From Paracentrotus lividus (Eukaryota; Echinodermata; Echinoidea; Camarodonta; Echinidae): a DNA stretch of 64,000 bases. The position numbers and the translations under genes were made by a program. Every line of letters starts with the position of its first letter. The first letter of the stretch is position 1. Below the pieces are notes generated by a model that worked only from the letters and a program-made list of their open reading frames with translations, did not search any database and was not told the DNA's origin. This document shows, piece by piece, positions 54,061 through 64,000 of the stretch. Location of the stretch: contig CALNVZ010003434.1 in assembly GCA_940671915.1 (NCBI GenBank), forward strand, positions 20,233,964-20,297,963, in the 5' to 3' direction.

Positions 54061-54720
54061 GCAACGGTATTGGCGGTGGGGGGGGGTAGGCGGACATGGG
54101 CGCGCCAAAACAGTGAGAGAAAGAGAAAGATTTAAAGACATTAAAAAAAAGGAATAAAAAAAAAAATAAATGGAATAAAGGCATGGGGGAAAGGGGTAGG
54201 AGAAAACCAAAGAAAAAAAAGGACGGCGTCATATTTGGTTCGCTATCATATCTTAATTTTGAGGTGGGCGCCGAATCAACTGTTAAACTATAAGGGGCGT
54301 TCAAAATAAACCTTTAAAATTTAGGGCGCCACATACTTCTTAATAAGGGGAGCCATTCGATTCTGTAATTTAGGGGCCGTAATAAAAATTGATTTTGAAT
54401 TAGGGGCGCCATTTTATTTCAACTAGGGGGCTCCCAATTGACCTAAAACATATAAGATCTTTAAATTTAGTTGGGCGCCACTTTGATCTTTAATTAGGGG
54501 CGCCAAATTGATAAAAAAAACCAGGGGCTCCAAAGTGATCTGAACTTTTGGGGCGCCAAATAACTGAAGATAAGGGGCGCGCAAGTGACATTAAACTTAG
54601 GGGCGAACTATTGGCGTTAATTCGATGATAGATTCAAGGGCGCCAAATCGACCTGAAGCTAAGAGGCGCAGATTGACTTAAACTTAGGGGCGCCATAATG
54701 ATCTTTGATATTTCATTCTA
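54060..54720. repeat. Degenerate GGGGCGCC-spaced repeat (transposon interior)
   Basis: GGGGCGCC or GGGCGCC recurs about every 30-45 bases from 54266 to 54692, each followed by AAATTGA- or TTGACCT-like words. The same vocabulary in reverse is inside the hAT-like element at 8522-9666, so this is probably a related element whose ends I cannot place. Confidence 0.6.
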
Positions 54721-55450
54721 TAAGTAATTAACCGAGCTTTTAAAAAAGAAAGTAGTTGTTTCATCATAACATCAATACAGTTAAGAATGTTTAAAGTGAT
54801 TCTAAATCTCATGAAAAGAAAACGTTATATTTTTTCATTATTATTTATTATTATTATCATTATTCTCATGGAATAGATATAAAGCTTCATAAAAGAAATC
54901 GCATCTTAAATGTTCAGTCTAAAAGTAAAAAAGGCTTAAAACGATTTTGTCAAATTTTATGCCAACTTGGTTTAACCAACGCCAAAGTTGATTGCCTCAG
55001 CGCGGATTTGATTGCGGGATCTCACGCATTTCATCCGATTTTACTAATTTGATTGCTTTTGAGGGGTTTTGATTTGAAGGCTTTTAACACGAAGCGAAGG
55101 AACTAAGTGGAAGAAATTTGAATGATGAATTTGCCGCAGTAGAAATATTTTGGGAATTTGAATGAACTGATTATCGAATGGAGTGACGAACTTCCGAAAC
55201 TGAGTTGGAAATACTATAAAATAACTCAGTGAGGGTATATGCTGGGAGACTCTCTAGATGGCCTATAAAGCAGGGTAAACCATATATTGTTCAATATAGA
55301 AAAATATCACGGGCCCCTTTTTCCCCCTTCAATATAATAAATGTGGTAATTAAAGGGGAAAAAAAACCACGTAGTTCCGTCATTTGTAAACTCATTGTAC
55401 ATCTCAATCATATACAATTTTGGGAACTAAATTCATAGTTATACTACTTT

Positions 55451-55522
<72 letters not shown>

Positions 55523-56100
55523 GATCAGATACACATACTCAATGATACTATTCTAATTCAAATTAAATAAAATAGAGAGAGGGAGGGGTGAGATCATGTT
55601 ACCTCTTCAGTAGCATAGGCCTAACGAGTCTGTTGTGTTTCCTTTCTAGATAGAAAATAAGTAAGACTGATTCATTAATTCATGTGATAACAAATGAACA
55701 AAACAAAAAAAAAAAAAAACAAAAAAATGTAGAGAAAATACTCACTGTATATTCGATCTTCCAACGCATTAATTTTCTTTGATTATATGCGACTCAGTTT
55801 GGATTGTTTATCCTGAGATTTTGCATGTGAAATATGTTTGTTTACTGATGACGTCACAATGCATAACCCCTAGAAGAGTGCCCTGGATCTATATCTTGTG
55901 CGATGGCGACATGATCAAAGAGATGAGGGAGAGGTTCATATTTGGTGTGATGATAGGCCTCTATACTTTTCATACTGATTGACCTACTTGTTGTGTGTGT
56001 TTATTTCAAAGTGAAGACCTTCAGCCAACTTGATGATGAAAATGATATTTTATTTTTTTTTAATGATTTTTTTTTTTTTTTTAATTTTTTTTTAGTTTTT
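54721..56100. other. No gene seen; AT-rich DNA with microsatellites
   Basis: Contains a (CT)n run at 55453-55520, A-runs near 55706 and T-runs near 56047-56092. I see no conserved coding or RNA segment. Confidence 0.5.
55453..55520. repeat. (CT)n microsatellite
   Basis: About 33 CT units, uninterrupted. Confidence 0.97.
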
Positions 56101-56109
56101 AATAAAAAT

Positions 56110-56230
56110 TATTGGGGTTAGCAGCGCGCGGTAGACTGATATGCTAGACTGGACGCGTTCGCAACCTTTATGACGTCAAAGGTTGATACGCGCCACGCAC
56201 CCTCAATTACGTCACTTCCGCGTGGTGAAA
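56110..56230 (+). promoter_or_regulatory. CpG-rich promoter with cAMP-response elements
   Basis: A sharp CpG-rich island. A full CRE, TGACGTCA, is at 56171-56178 inside the near-palindrome AACCTTTATGACGTCAAAGG. A half CRE next to an ETS-like site, TTACGTCACTTCCG, is at 56207-56220. No TATA box. It lies just before a 5' splice donor at 56289, so it should drive the gene below. Confidence 0.6.
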
Positions 56231-56288
56231 CGCGGCGTCGAAGGGAATTTCGCTGTTTTTGTACCGAAATAACTACGAATTTTAAAAG
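56221..56288 (+). other. Probable 5' UTR exon
   Basis: CpG-rich stretch ending AATTTTAAAAG before the strong donor GTAAGT. The next acceptor is CTTTATCCTTCCAG... in fact TTATCCTTCCAG at 60061-60072. The transcription start is a guess. Confidence 0.5.
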
Positions 56289-59200
56289 GTAAGTCGAGCT
56301 TGTATGTATTTATTATTATCTGTAAGTATATCGTTAACCAAATTAGCAAATAAGCTAGTGTAAACTCGGCTCAGCTATAGATATATGAGTGAGAGTTGTA
56401 ATGTATGCACGCCACAGTGCGTCTGCAATGTTGCACTTGTGTAGACAGTGCTCACACTCGCACTCAGTCACACAAGGCACGCATACCGGTACGGTACGGG
56501 GTTGATGAGTATGATAATCAAACCAACGCAGTTCGGAGTGCATTCACCGGGGAAGTTCCGGCGGTGGCTTAGCCACTGCATTGCCATGATTGCATGACAG
56601 AGCGTGCAATGATATCTGGCTGAGCTGAGCCTGGACTCTTCATAATCCATGACTGTTGGCATTTTTGGAGTGTATATCTGTCTTGGCTTATTCTAAGACA
56701 ATGCAAGGTCTAACAGAATTACTTATTATTTTAAGAATGTTTGATTATTATTATGGATTCGATTTGACTGAACTGTTTGTTATTGTTAATCATCATGATC
56801 ATTTTTCAGTTTATTTTTTTTCTTTTCTAAGCCCTAAGTGAATCAAATTTACAAATCAGTCACAACGAGTGAATGAAAACGACTTGAGATGTGCCATGTC
56901 TTACATTAACCTCGCACTTGTTGATAATTTGAGAACACTTACCCAGGAATTACCTGTATGAGCTATGACCACTTCTACTAGCTTCTTCAGCCAAATCCCA
57001 GTTTAGGTGAAGTTTTTGTATGAAGATTGTATGTTGAAGGAAGTGCCTGACTCATAACGGTTATTTGTCATGTTTGTTAGCCTAAGTCTTGCGCACCTAA
57101 AATTTGACTTCAATTTCAATACAATTAGTCTACAAAGCAAAAATATATTTTTAAGATGCAGCAATGTTATTCCTCTCTTTGTATTTTAATAATCAATAAA
57201 AACAAAAAAAATCAAGAAATTATTTTTAAGAACAATGATTTTTAGATGGGTTTGTCGTTAGCAGTAACTTGTAGTACGACCTGTGATTATTTACCATAGG
57301 CAACAACCTACTGAGGTTCATACATAGACTCTAGTTGCCTTAAATACAACTGCTTCTTCCATATCGTAAAACATGCACCACGAACTGTCCTCTCTGCGCA
57401 CTCTGATGCGAAAGTTAGTTTCGCAGAAAACGCATCTGAAGTCAAGCTTTTTTTAAACCGATAATAATTGCACCTATAAGTAGAGCAAATTAATACCGAT
57501 GACTTAATTTGATAGTTCAGGTTCCAAAGTTTTTCCTGTATCTTTACATTTTCTTGAACTTAATTATTTACACCACAGTGGGCATCGTAACGGAGAGGAC
57601 GGTTTGTGGAATAGATATAGTGCGTGATCGCGCCTCGCGACTTCACCACGAACCGTCCGCTCTCCCTTACGTGCAACTAGACTGTGTACAAAGTGAATGA
57701 GAGTGTAAGAAACTTGTTTGGGCAAATCTAGATTTTCAGACATTGCTGACTCAATACCAGTTTTATAGTCTTTTTATTACATTTTATTCATACACAAAGC
57801 TATTCGACTATTCTATGGAATATTTGTCTCTATTCAACAATATTTTTCTTCCATATTCACTAATTTCTTTTATTTTGTTTTTAGTCACTTTAAAAGAGAG
57901 AGGACAGTTCGTGGAAAAGACAAAATGAGATATCCCGTTATGTGATTTCACCACGAACCGTCCGCTCTCCCTTGCGCGCATCTAGACGTCTGTCTCCTGG
58001 AAAGATCAAGACTTCACCGACGTTGATGTACCACATCAACGGGACAGACGTAACCCCGCACTGCGGTACGGGTGCTGGATTGGAGTTTATGACCCTTTCT
58101 TTCTTCTCTTCGTCCCGTCTGGTCAAAATACCTATACTTTGTTTTCAGTTCTTTTTATTCATTTTATTTATTATAATTCTTTTTGCTTTACAAGAACGAG
58201 GTCGGTATTTTATTAGAGATGTATACGACAGATATTTTGACTTTCTTAATTATCATCAAAGCTTTGTATTAAAAAAAATAATAATAAATAAAAAATAAAT
58301 AATAATAGAAATAAATCTTTCAACAGGAAAACCCTAATTATATGATTTTCTTAAAAAGAAAGAAAGAAGAAGAAAAAACACGCAAATAATAAGGCGTAAA
58401 TATTCATATAATGAATGAAAGCGCCGTAAAATATAAAAACAACAACAACAATTGTATTTAGTGAATGAGAGTGTACGGTAATACACAGCTTTAGGCAAAT
58501 CATGATTTACAGACATCCTGTTCCGATTCCAATTGTAATTTTTTTTAGATTTTAAAGGTACACAATGTAAGTATACAGTTCTGTGACATATTTGTTTCAG
58601 TTCAGCAATTTTTTCCTTCCGTATTCACTTATTATTTAGGTTTTAACTCAGTTCAGAACAGAGAGCACGGTTCATGATAAAGATGAAATGACCGATCCCG
58701 TTTATTAAATTCACCACGAACTGTCCGCTCTCCCTTGCGATGCACAAAGTGAATGAGAGCGTAAGAAACTCCTTCGGGGGAAATCAAAATTTACTTAAAT
58801 TCTGTTCTGACTACAAATGTATAGTGTTAGAAGTCAATTTTTGAAATTAGAAATATACACAATGTGATTGAACTTTCTAGTTCCATTCTGCAATTGTTAT
58901 CCTCCAAATTCACTAAATGCTCTTTTTATAACAGAGAGGACGGTTCATGGTACAGAAATATCAAATTTATTGTTAGAGGACGCTTTATGATGACGTCGTT
59001 ATTACGTAACCGCGCAATGTTAGACCCTGAAATTTTCACAAAATGTAGGTATTTATTAGTGGGCCTACCTTGAAGAAAAAAAAAATTAAAATTAAAAAAA
59101 AATGCAAAAATTTGGCCAGAGAGGACAGTTCGTGAAACGGGTGACGAATTGTAACATGTAAAAAGCAGTAATATTAGAAGTACAAGTACTCTTCTACCTA

Positions 59201-60072
59201 CTTAAGCTACATGGCCATGCGTTTTGATTTGGGCCCTTAAAAAGGTGGAGTTGTGACGTCTGCTCCTAAAATATGATGTTGTTTATAGATCTACTCAACA
59301 ACTATACAACCCTTATAGCTGGTTTTGGTCTTAAATTAAAGCTCTTATGTAGTACAACAAAATACTTGTACCAAAACATGTACAAATTTCATAATTTTCT
59401 GTTAATTAAATGGTAATTAACAAATATCTGGGGTGGAGGAGGAGGAGCTGGTGCAGCAAATTTGGCAAATGTGCTGTATTGAGTTAAATTAAGTACACAG
59501 AAGGGTGTTTTGGGATTGAAATGAATACACCCTACTCAAATAATCAATTAAGCTTGATTTTGATAGTTAATTATGTTAGTTGAGGAATTTTAGTTACCTT
59601 GATTACAGTAATTAGCCATGCTTCTTGAGATTGGCCTACAAAAACGTTTAGTTTTCACATCTACTCCTCAAAAGTGATTTTGTTTATACTCAATGAATAA
59701 TTAATAACTTAATTTTAAGTGCATTTCTGAATTACTCAGACATTCAGCTTCAAGAAAATGTATACTTTTGTAGGGTAAATATAGATTTTAAAAAATTTAC
59801 AGCCACTTTCATGGAAATGCACACGAGTAGCACAAATTTTGAGTGTGTCACACAACATGGGCCCGACTTAAAATTCATGGCCACATGTTAATACGGTAAG
59901 TTAGACATGTCAAAAGCTGCACTTTTTTCCTTGAACCTTGAAGAAGCATTCTCTCAAAAATGAGATACTGTTCTGGAGATCTGAAAAAATTAGAACATTT
60001 GAAGAAGCTGTTTAAAAAAAAATTGAATCACTGGATGATATGAGTAAAATAACACACCGTTTATCCTTCCAG
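56289..60072. other. Intron 1 of the acidic-protein gene
   Basis: 3.8 kb. 56300-57340 and 59150-60060 are AT-rich with nothing recognised; the hairpin array described separately fills about 57358-59145. Confidence 0.5.
57358..59145. repeat. Array of hairpin-bearing units (GAGAGGACGGTTCGTGG)
   Basis: GAGAGGAC(G/A)GTT(C/T)(G/A)TGG-like words at about 57593, 57898, 58662, 58937 and 59119. The first three are followed 40-60 bases later by the inverse CACGAAC(C/T)GTCCGCTCTCCC (57648, 57952, 58714), so each forms a hairpin. A lone inverse copy is at 57378. Around the hairpins GTGAATGAGAG(T/C)GTA and TT(C/T)CATTC..CAA(T/C).TT..(T/C)C also recur, so the unit is about 300 bases. Confidence 0.75.
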
Positions 60073-60096
60073 GTTGTAGGTAAACACTGATACAGC

Positions 60097-60181
60097 ATGC
60101 CTAAGAGAGGGCGTAAGAAGAGGAAGACAACTCCTCGGAAGACATGGAGCAATGCAACTTCAAAGGATGCATCTATGGAAG
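60097..60181 (+). CDS. Acidic-protein coding exon 1
   Basis: ATG at 60097, 24 bases after acceptor TTATCCTTCCAG. Encodes MPKRGRKKRKTTPRKTW, then SNATSKDASME. Donor GAAG/GTCAGA is weaker than consensus. Confidence 0.6.
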
Positions 60182-61695
60182 GTCAGACGGATTTACTATT
60201 ATTATTAAGATTTATTATTAAGATTTGAAATTCATTTATTTCCTCGTAATTCTTCTTTAAAACTTTTTTTTCTTTTTCAAAAGTTAATAAAATGTTCTTA
60301 CGAAATAAAATAGGCAAAAGTGCAGTTGATTTTAGGGCCTTTGCTACCCGATCCATACAATGGGCTTTGCACCTTGGCCTCACCAGCAAACCTCGGTGGA
60401 TTTGGGCCAAATATGTAGATTTTTTGAAAAGTGAATATCTTGTCTGTCTGTTTGAAAATCATGATGACTAGATATTAAAAAACTCCAACTATCTTTGAGT
60501 GTTTGGTAGTTTCAGAGGTGACCCAATGGTAGGCCTATATTTGCTACCCAGCTAGGATTAAATATTCTAGGGGGTTGGAAAAGGAAAAAAAGGGGATCTC
60601 CTCCTTTTTCAAAAAAGTTAAGATGAGAAACTAATCATATTTCTTTTTAATTGGCCTTTAATTAATGGTGCAGGTTCAAGTCCCTCCTTGCTCTTCTTCA
60701 ACTTAATTTCATTCTTGCTAACATTTACATGGCGCAAGTTACATATGAAATGCCCCGTGTAATGTATATCGATATTCATATTCTTTTTAACTTAACATAC
60801 ATGTCTTGATCAATGATACATTTGTGAAAATCTCTAAATCCTTGAAAATCTTAGAAACTTGCAATCAAGTAGCCAATCATCATAAGAGTTTAGTGACTAA
60901 TTTTTGCCAGTTTGCAGGAATATTTTAATTGATATTTAATTTTGAATACTTGCTACATTGTATAAGACATTAGGGTTGTCCATTAAGTTTTCAATTATAC
61001 TTACGGTTAAAATTTAGCAAAAGCCAAATAGTAATCATTTCAGTCAACTAGCCAAGTTTGTTCAATATAGACTTACATTCAAGTAATATTCTAAAAAGCA
61101 GTTTAACATTTTTGTCCGTACTCACTTCTTTTGTACAGAAAATGCGGATTTCGAATTTTACACGGCCGTTGAAGTGGAGGAAGTTGGGGACGTTGATGAC
61201 GGTGAAATTGGCGAGGCAAATGAGAATGTTGATGTGGAATATGGCAAGGAAGACGACGTTGGACATGGCGAGATAGACGACGACGTTGGACGTGGCGAGA
61301 TAGACCGCGACGATGATGTCCTGAGAATAGATACGTCTTGGATCAAGGAGGAACCTGTAGAAGAAGAGTTGTACATCCACAGTCAGGAAGAGCACAATGG
61401 TGATGATCGTGGAAGGAAAAGAAAGCATGATGAAGAGGATGAGCAGGATTCAAGCTCAAAGTACATCAAAGCTGAATCTGACGACGACTATGCCACCGTC
61501 GACTCGCAAGAATTAATCAACGATAATGTCAAGACCAAGGAAGATGAGGAGAATTTGACAGACGATTATTGGGAAGAGGAAGAGGAAGATGTTGCACCTG
61601 AGCAAAATGTTCCATCTCCGACTACCATCTGCCAGCAGTCACATTTTCCTAATTACATAAACATGCCAGGAATGTCTGCACTAAATGTGCAATAA
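60097..61695 (+). CDS. Acidic nuclear-type protein, two coding exons, family unknown
   Basis: Exon 60097-60181 (phase 1, donor GTCAGA) joins exon 61139-61695 (acceptor TTCTTTTGTACAG) to 214 codons including the stop. The 213-residue protein starts MPKRGRKKRKTTPRKTW, a basic AT-hook- or NLS-like tail. Residues 40-180 are extremely acidic, with a nine-residue repeat (DDVGHGEID then DDVGRGEID), a second basic patch RGRKRKH at 119-125, and two psi-K-x-E SUMOylation-type motifs, IKEE (97-100) and IKAE (138-141). The C-terminus is neutral (NYINMPGMSALNVQ). No enzyme or DNA-binding fold is visible. It could be a chromatin or transcription cofactor; that is inference from composition. Confidence 0.6.
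61138..61139 (+). other. Intron 2 of the acidic-protein gene (60182-61138), splice point
   Basis: The 957 bases before this acceptor are AT-rich intron with no other feature. The acceptor TTGTACAG and the phase-1 join to the upstream donor define the border. Confidence 0.4.
61139..61695 (+). CDS. Acidic-protein coding exon 2 (terminal)
   Basis: One long open frame from a good acceptor to TAA at 61693. A 27-base unit (GACGACGTTGGACATGGCGA and relatives) is duplicated at about 61251-61304 and makes the nine-residue repeat. Confidence 0.7.
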
Positions 61696-63630
61696 TGTTC
61701 CTCTCAAGGAACGGTACGTCTATCAATCTGCCATCTGCCCTGCAGAACTTGTGCAGGAAGCTGCAAGCCACACTCAGCATCACCTGTAAGTTCTTGTGGG
61801 AAGCACTTTGAGCAGCACAAGCTGTACAAGCGCACGTCCGCGATTCGAGTAACAATCGTTTTGAATGTCGGAATGCAAGGACCGATCCCAACGCAAAGAA
61901 ATTTCCAATCATAAATGCATCGAGGACCGAACGTCTTGCAAATCTACGGTATGTCTGCCACTCTGTAAGCAGCGGCTTTGATTAAAGCAAGTAAGGAACA
62001 TCATAAGGTCTGCATGTCCACAAATCCATCAAATGCAAATCGACTGTAAAATCGGTGTTTTAGAATCTGCCATTCCTTCCAGGAACACAACATATAGACG
62101 CGGAATACTCAATTACCGCATCAGCAGCATTTTTCAATCTCAGGTAAACAAAACCTGCTTCACATTGGACCATATGGAATGTCATTAAGCAGCAGACGAG
62201 TTTTAGATGCTACAAACAGCATCTCTATCTCACAAACAGCCGCGTTGAATAGGCAGAGACATGAGCAAATACAAGGCAGCTCCTCCAGATATTTTATACC
62301 GTCTGTTTAACATCTTTCGAGCAAGTGCTAGGTCCTCAACAATGACTAGGTTACTGCATTTACACTGAGAGCACACACGTAATTGGCCCCGTTAATACCC
62401 GAGAGCAACATCCAATTTGGCTTGCACAACTTACCTTGAAGTGCCTCCACAATTGGATCAAGAGATTAGTGTGCCTAAATGTGGAAGCAGCTTGGAAAGC
62501 GAGTGGGTATCAAGGCTAACACTAGAATTGTTTAGACTTTGGCGATACCAACCACGCCCTCAGTCAATTACCTTCGTGCACAACGCTCACGGAGAACCAG
62601 GAAAAGAAGAGAAAACAAACACTAAAGTCCTGGACGTCTCGCTGGAACCAGACCAAAGACTCTGTACTTACTATTAACGCCAACAGAAACGCCAGTTGAT
62701 ACCCAAAACACCTGATGGCTTGTAAGTGCTCCGTGGAAAAGCCAGGCACACCACAAACTGTGTATGCGTTACGATTCTGCGTACACCACTTGCCACAATC
62801 TGTCAAGGATTGTCTTTCAAAAACTTTGCAATAAGCCCCTGGACATATACCACTCCATGTTCTTAACAGGACCACAAAGCGGACTTGTATATGAAATGAG
62901 GAGTCGAGGCAAGAACCAGAGCGAGCCGACGACGCACGATCAGACGTGAGAATCAAAGAGAATGATCAGGGGATAATAAAAGGACATCAGGACACTTAAC
63001 CCGATGACAAGGAACTGTCCTTTTCACAAGTAAATTATTGAATTGCATTATACTTTCCGACCATACTCAAGGAATGTCTTGCATCAGCGGAATTGAGTCA
63101 ACATGGCACAGCTCATCATGTGATAACTATATTAGTTTATACCGATCAGGATCAACTCATCACTTCATACGTAGAGTAGTACTTTATAGTTTACCAGCTG
63201 CACCCACTTCAGACGCACCCATGGCAAGCATGTAGCGAGCCATAACGCTTCATCAACTTAATTAAGGATGGCGCACGAAAATAAGCCTGCAGTCTGCTCA
63301 TCATCTGGTTTCTTTTGTTAGACTATCGTTTTTACCCATCACAACATGGAAGCGAACAATTCTCTTAATGCTGACGTAACAATTCATTTATCTAAATTCC
63401 TTTGTTACGTCACAATCACTTCAGCCCATTTGAACTAGGCCTACGCGTCAAATGCATTTATTTGTATGCTTTTATGTTACAATTAATTAAGCGCAGTCAT
63501 CAATGACTTTAGTGGATTTTTTTAAAGATCAAGGAAACCTTGAATTTTTAACCAAAATATTGGTTTTCCCCGTACTCTTTAAATGTTTCAGATGTGGAAT
63601 ATAAAGCAAATAATCACCTCTTGATCCAAA
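61696..63630 (+). other. Possible 3' UTR, otherwise unassigned
   Basis: Less AT-rich than its surroundings down to about 63250, as a 3' UTR of the acidic-protein gene might be. An AATAAA at 62975-62980 is a candidate poly(A) signal. Donor-like words (ACGGTACGTC near 61709, CCTGTAAGTT near 61784) leave 3' UTR splicing open. I cannot support another coding gene. At 63370-63415 GACGTAACAA and TTGTTACGTC form an inverted repeat. Confidence 0.35.
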
Positions 63631-63633
63631 TGA

Positions 63634-63745
63634 TTGGAAGTCTATCACTTCCACGGCAAGCTGGACGTACACGCTTTCTCTCCTCAGCTTTGCAGCTTCG
63701 GAGGAGATAGCTTATCCAGCTTGCCTGGGAAGTGATAGACTTCCC
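63634..63745. repeat. Hairpin element, type B (copy 2)
   Basis: GGAAGTCTATCACTTCC and GGAAGTGATAGACTTCC are the outer arms, each also nearly self-complementary. CAAGCTGGA pairs with TCCAGCTTG and CTCTCCTC with GAGGAGA around the AGCTTTGCAGCTTCG loop. Same plan and outer motif (CTATCACTTCC) as 26593-26700. An ATT run follows. Confidence 0.85.
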
Positions 63746-64000
63746 ATCATTTGGGTCAACGGTGATTATTTGCTTAATATTATTATTCAACTAACCCTGT
63801 AGCCCTCAAACTGTCTATAACTTTAGCTTACTCCTCAGCTCACTTAAAACCATCCCCGGCCCTATCCACATACTGTGCAGTAAATCTACTATAGATCAAA
63901 CAGTATAGTTAGTTCATTTTGATTTGACAGTTACAGGTACATTGTTTTGGCAGGTACCTGTACCTGTGAGAACTAAACTGACATGTTATGCACAGTCTCT
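63746..64000. other. No feature seen
   Basis: AT-rich sequence with GGTACCTGTACCTG-like inverted words near 63935-63967. Confidence 0.4.

Noticed and set aside
62564..62956. A 130-codon minus-strand frame
   Set aside because: No recognisable domain, no clear splice or promoter context, and the region may be 3' UTR; not enough to call a gene.

Overview
The window is from an animal nuclear genome. It is AT-rich, its genes are split by many GT-AG introns, and the DNA between exons is mostly mobile-element debris. A DIRS-type retrotransposon, foldback elements, a tRNA-derived SINE and the frequent TAGGCCTA-type words suggest a marine deuterostome invertebrate, most likely an echinoderm such as a sea urchin. 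This is an inference, not a proof.

Layout. (1) 1-18.1 kb has no host gene I can support. It holds a 2.3 kb near-identical tandem duplication (79-4684), a cluster of short elements built on the palindrome GGAGACGTCTCC, a 5 kb TA-flanked inverted-repeat element (6220-11265) that has been invaded by a LINE fragment, a hAT-like element and a SINE, and a broken DIRS retrotransposon in two divergent pieces (about 12.38-16.18 kb) between inverted satellite-like arms. (2) 18.2-30.3 kb, plus strand, is GLOD4, a two-domain glyoxalase-fold (VOC) protein. All nine coding exons join in frame to 301 codons. (3) 33.3-51.7 kb, minus strand, is an outer dynein arm docking-complex coiled-coil gene of the ODAD1(CCDC114)/CCDC63 family. 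I could join ten coding exons with matching phases (610 codons). It converges tail-to-tail on GLOD4. (4) 52.1-55.5 kb is repeats. (5) 56.1-61.7 kb, plus strand, appears to be a small gene: a CRE-containing CpG-rich promoter, a 5' UTR exon, and two coding exons for a 213-residue protein with a basic N-terminus, a very acidic body and two SUMOylation-type motifs. I do not recognise its family. (6) 61.7-64 kb is possible 3' UTR plus a hairpin element.

The genes do not form a pathway. GLOD4 is a metabolic or mitochondrial protein, the ODAD1-like gene serves motile cilia, and the third encodes a probable nuclear protein. What stands out is how introns are remodelled: partial tandem copies of GLOD4 exon 7, partial copies of ODAD1-like exons 5 and 6 on either side of a 2.4 kb 16-bp minisatellite, a mariner-like foldback inserted 7 nt from a splice donor, and at least two families of long perfect-stem hairpin elements.
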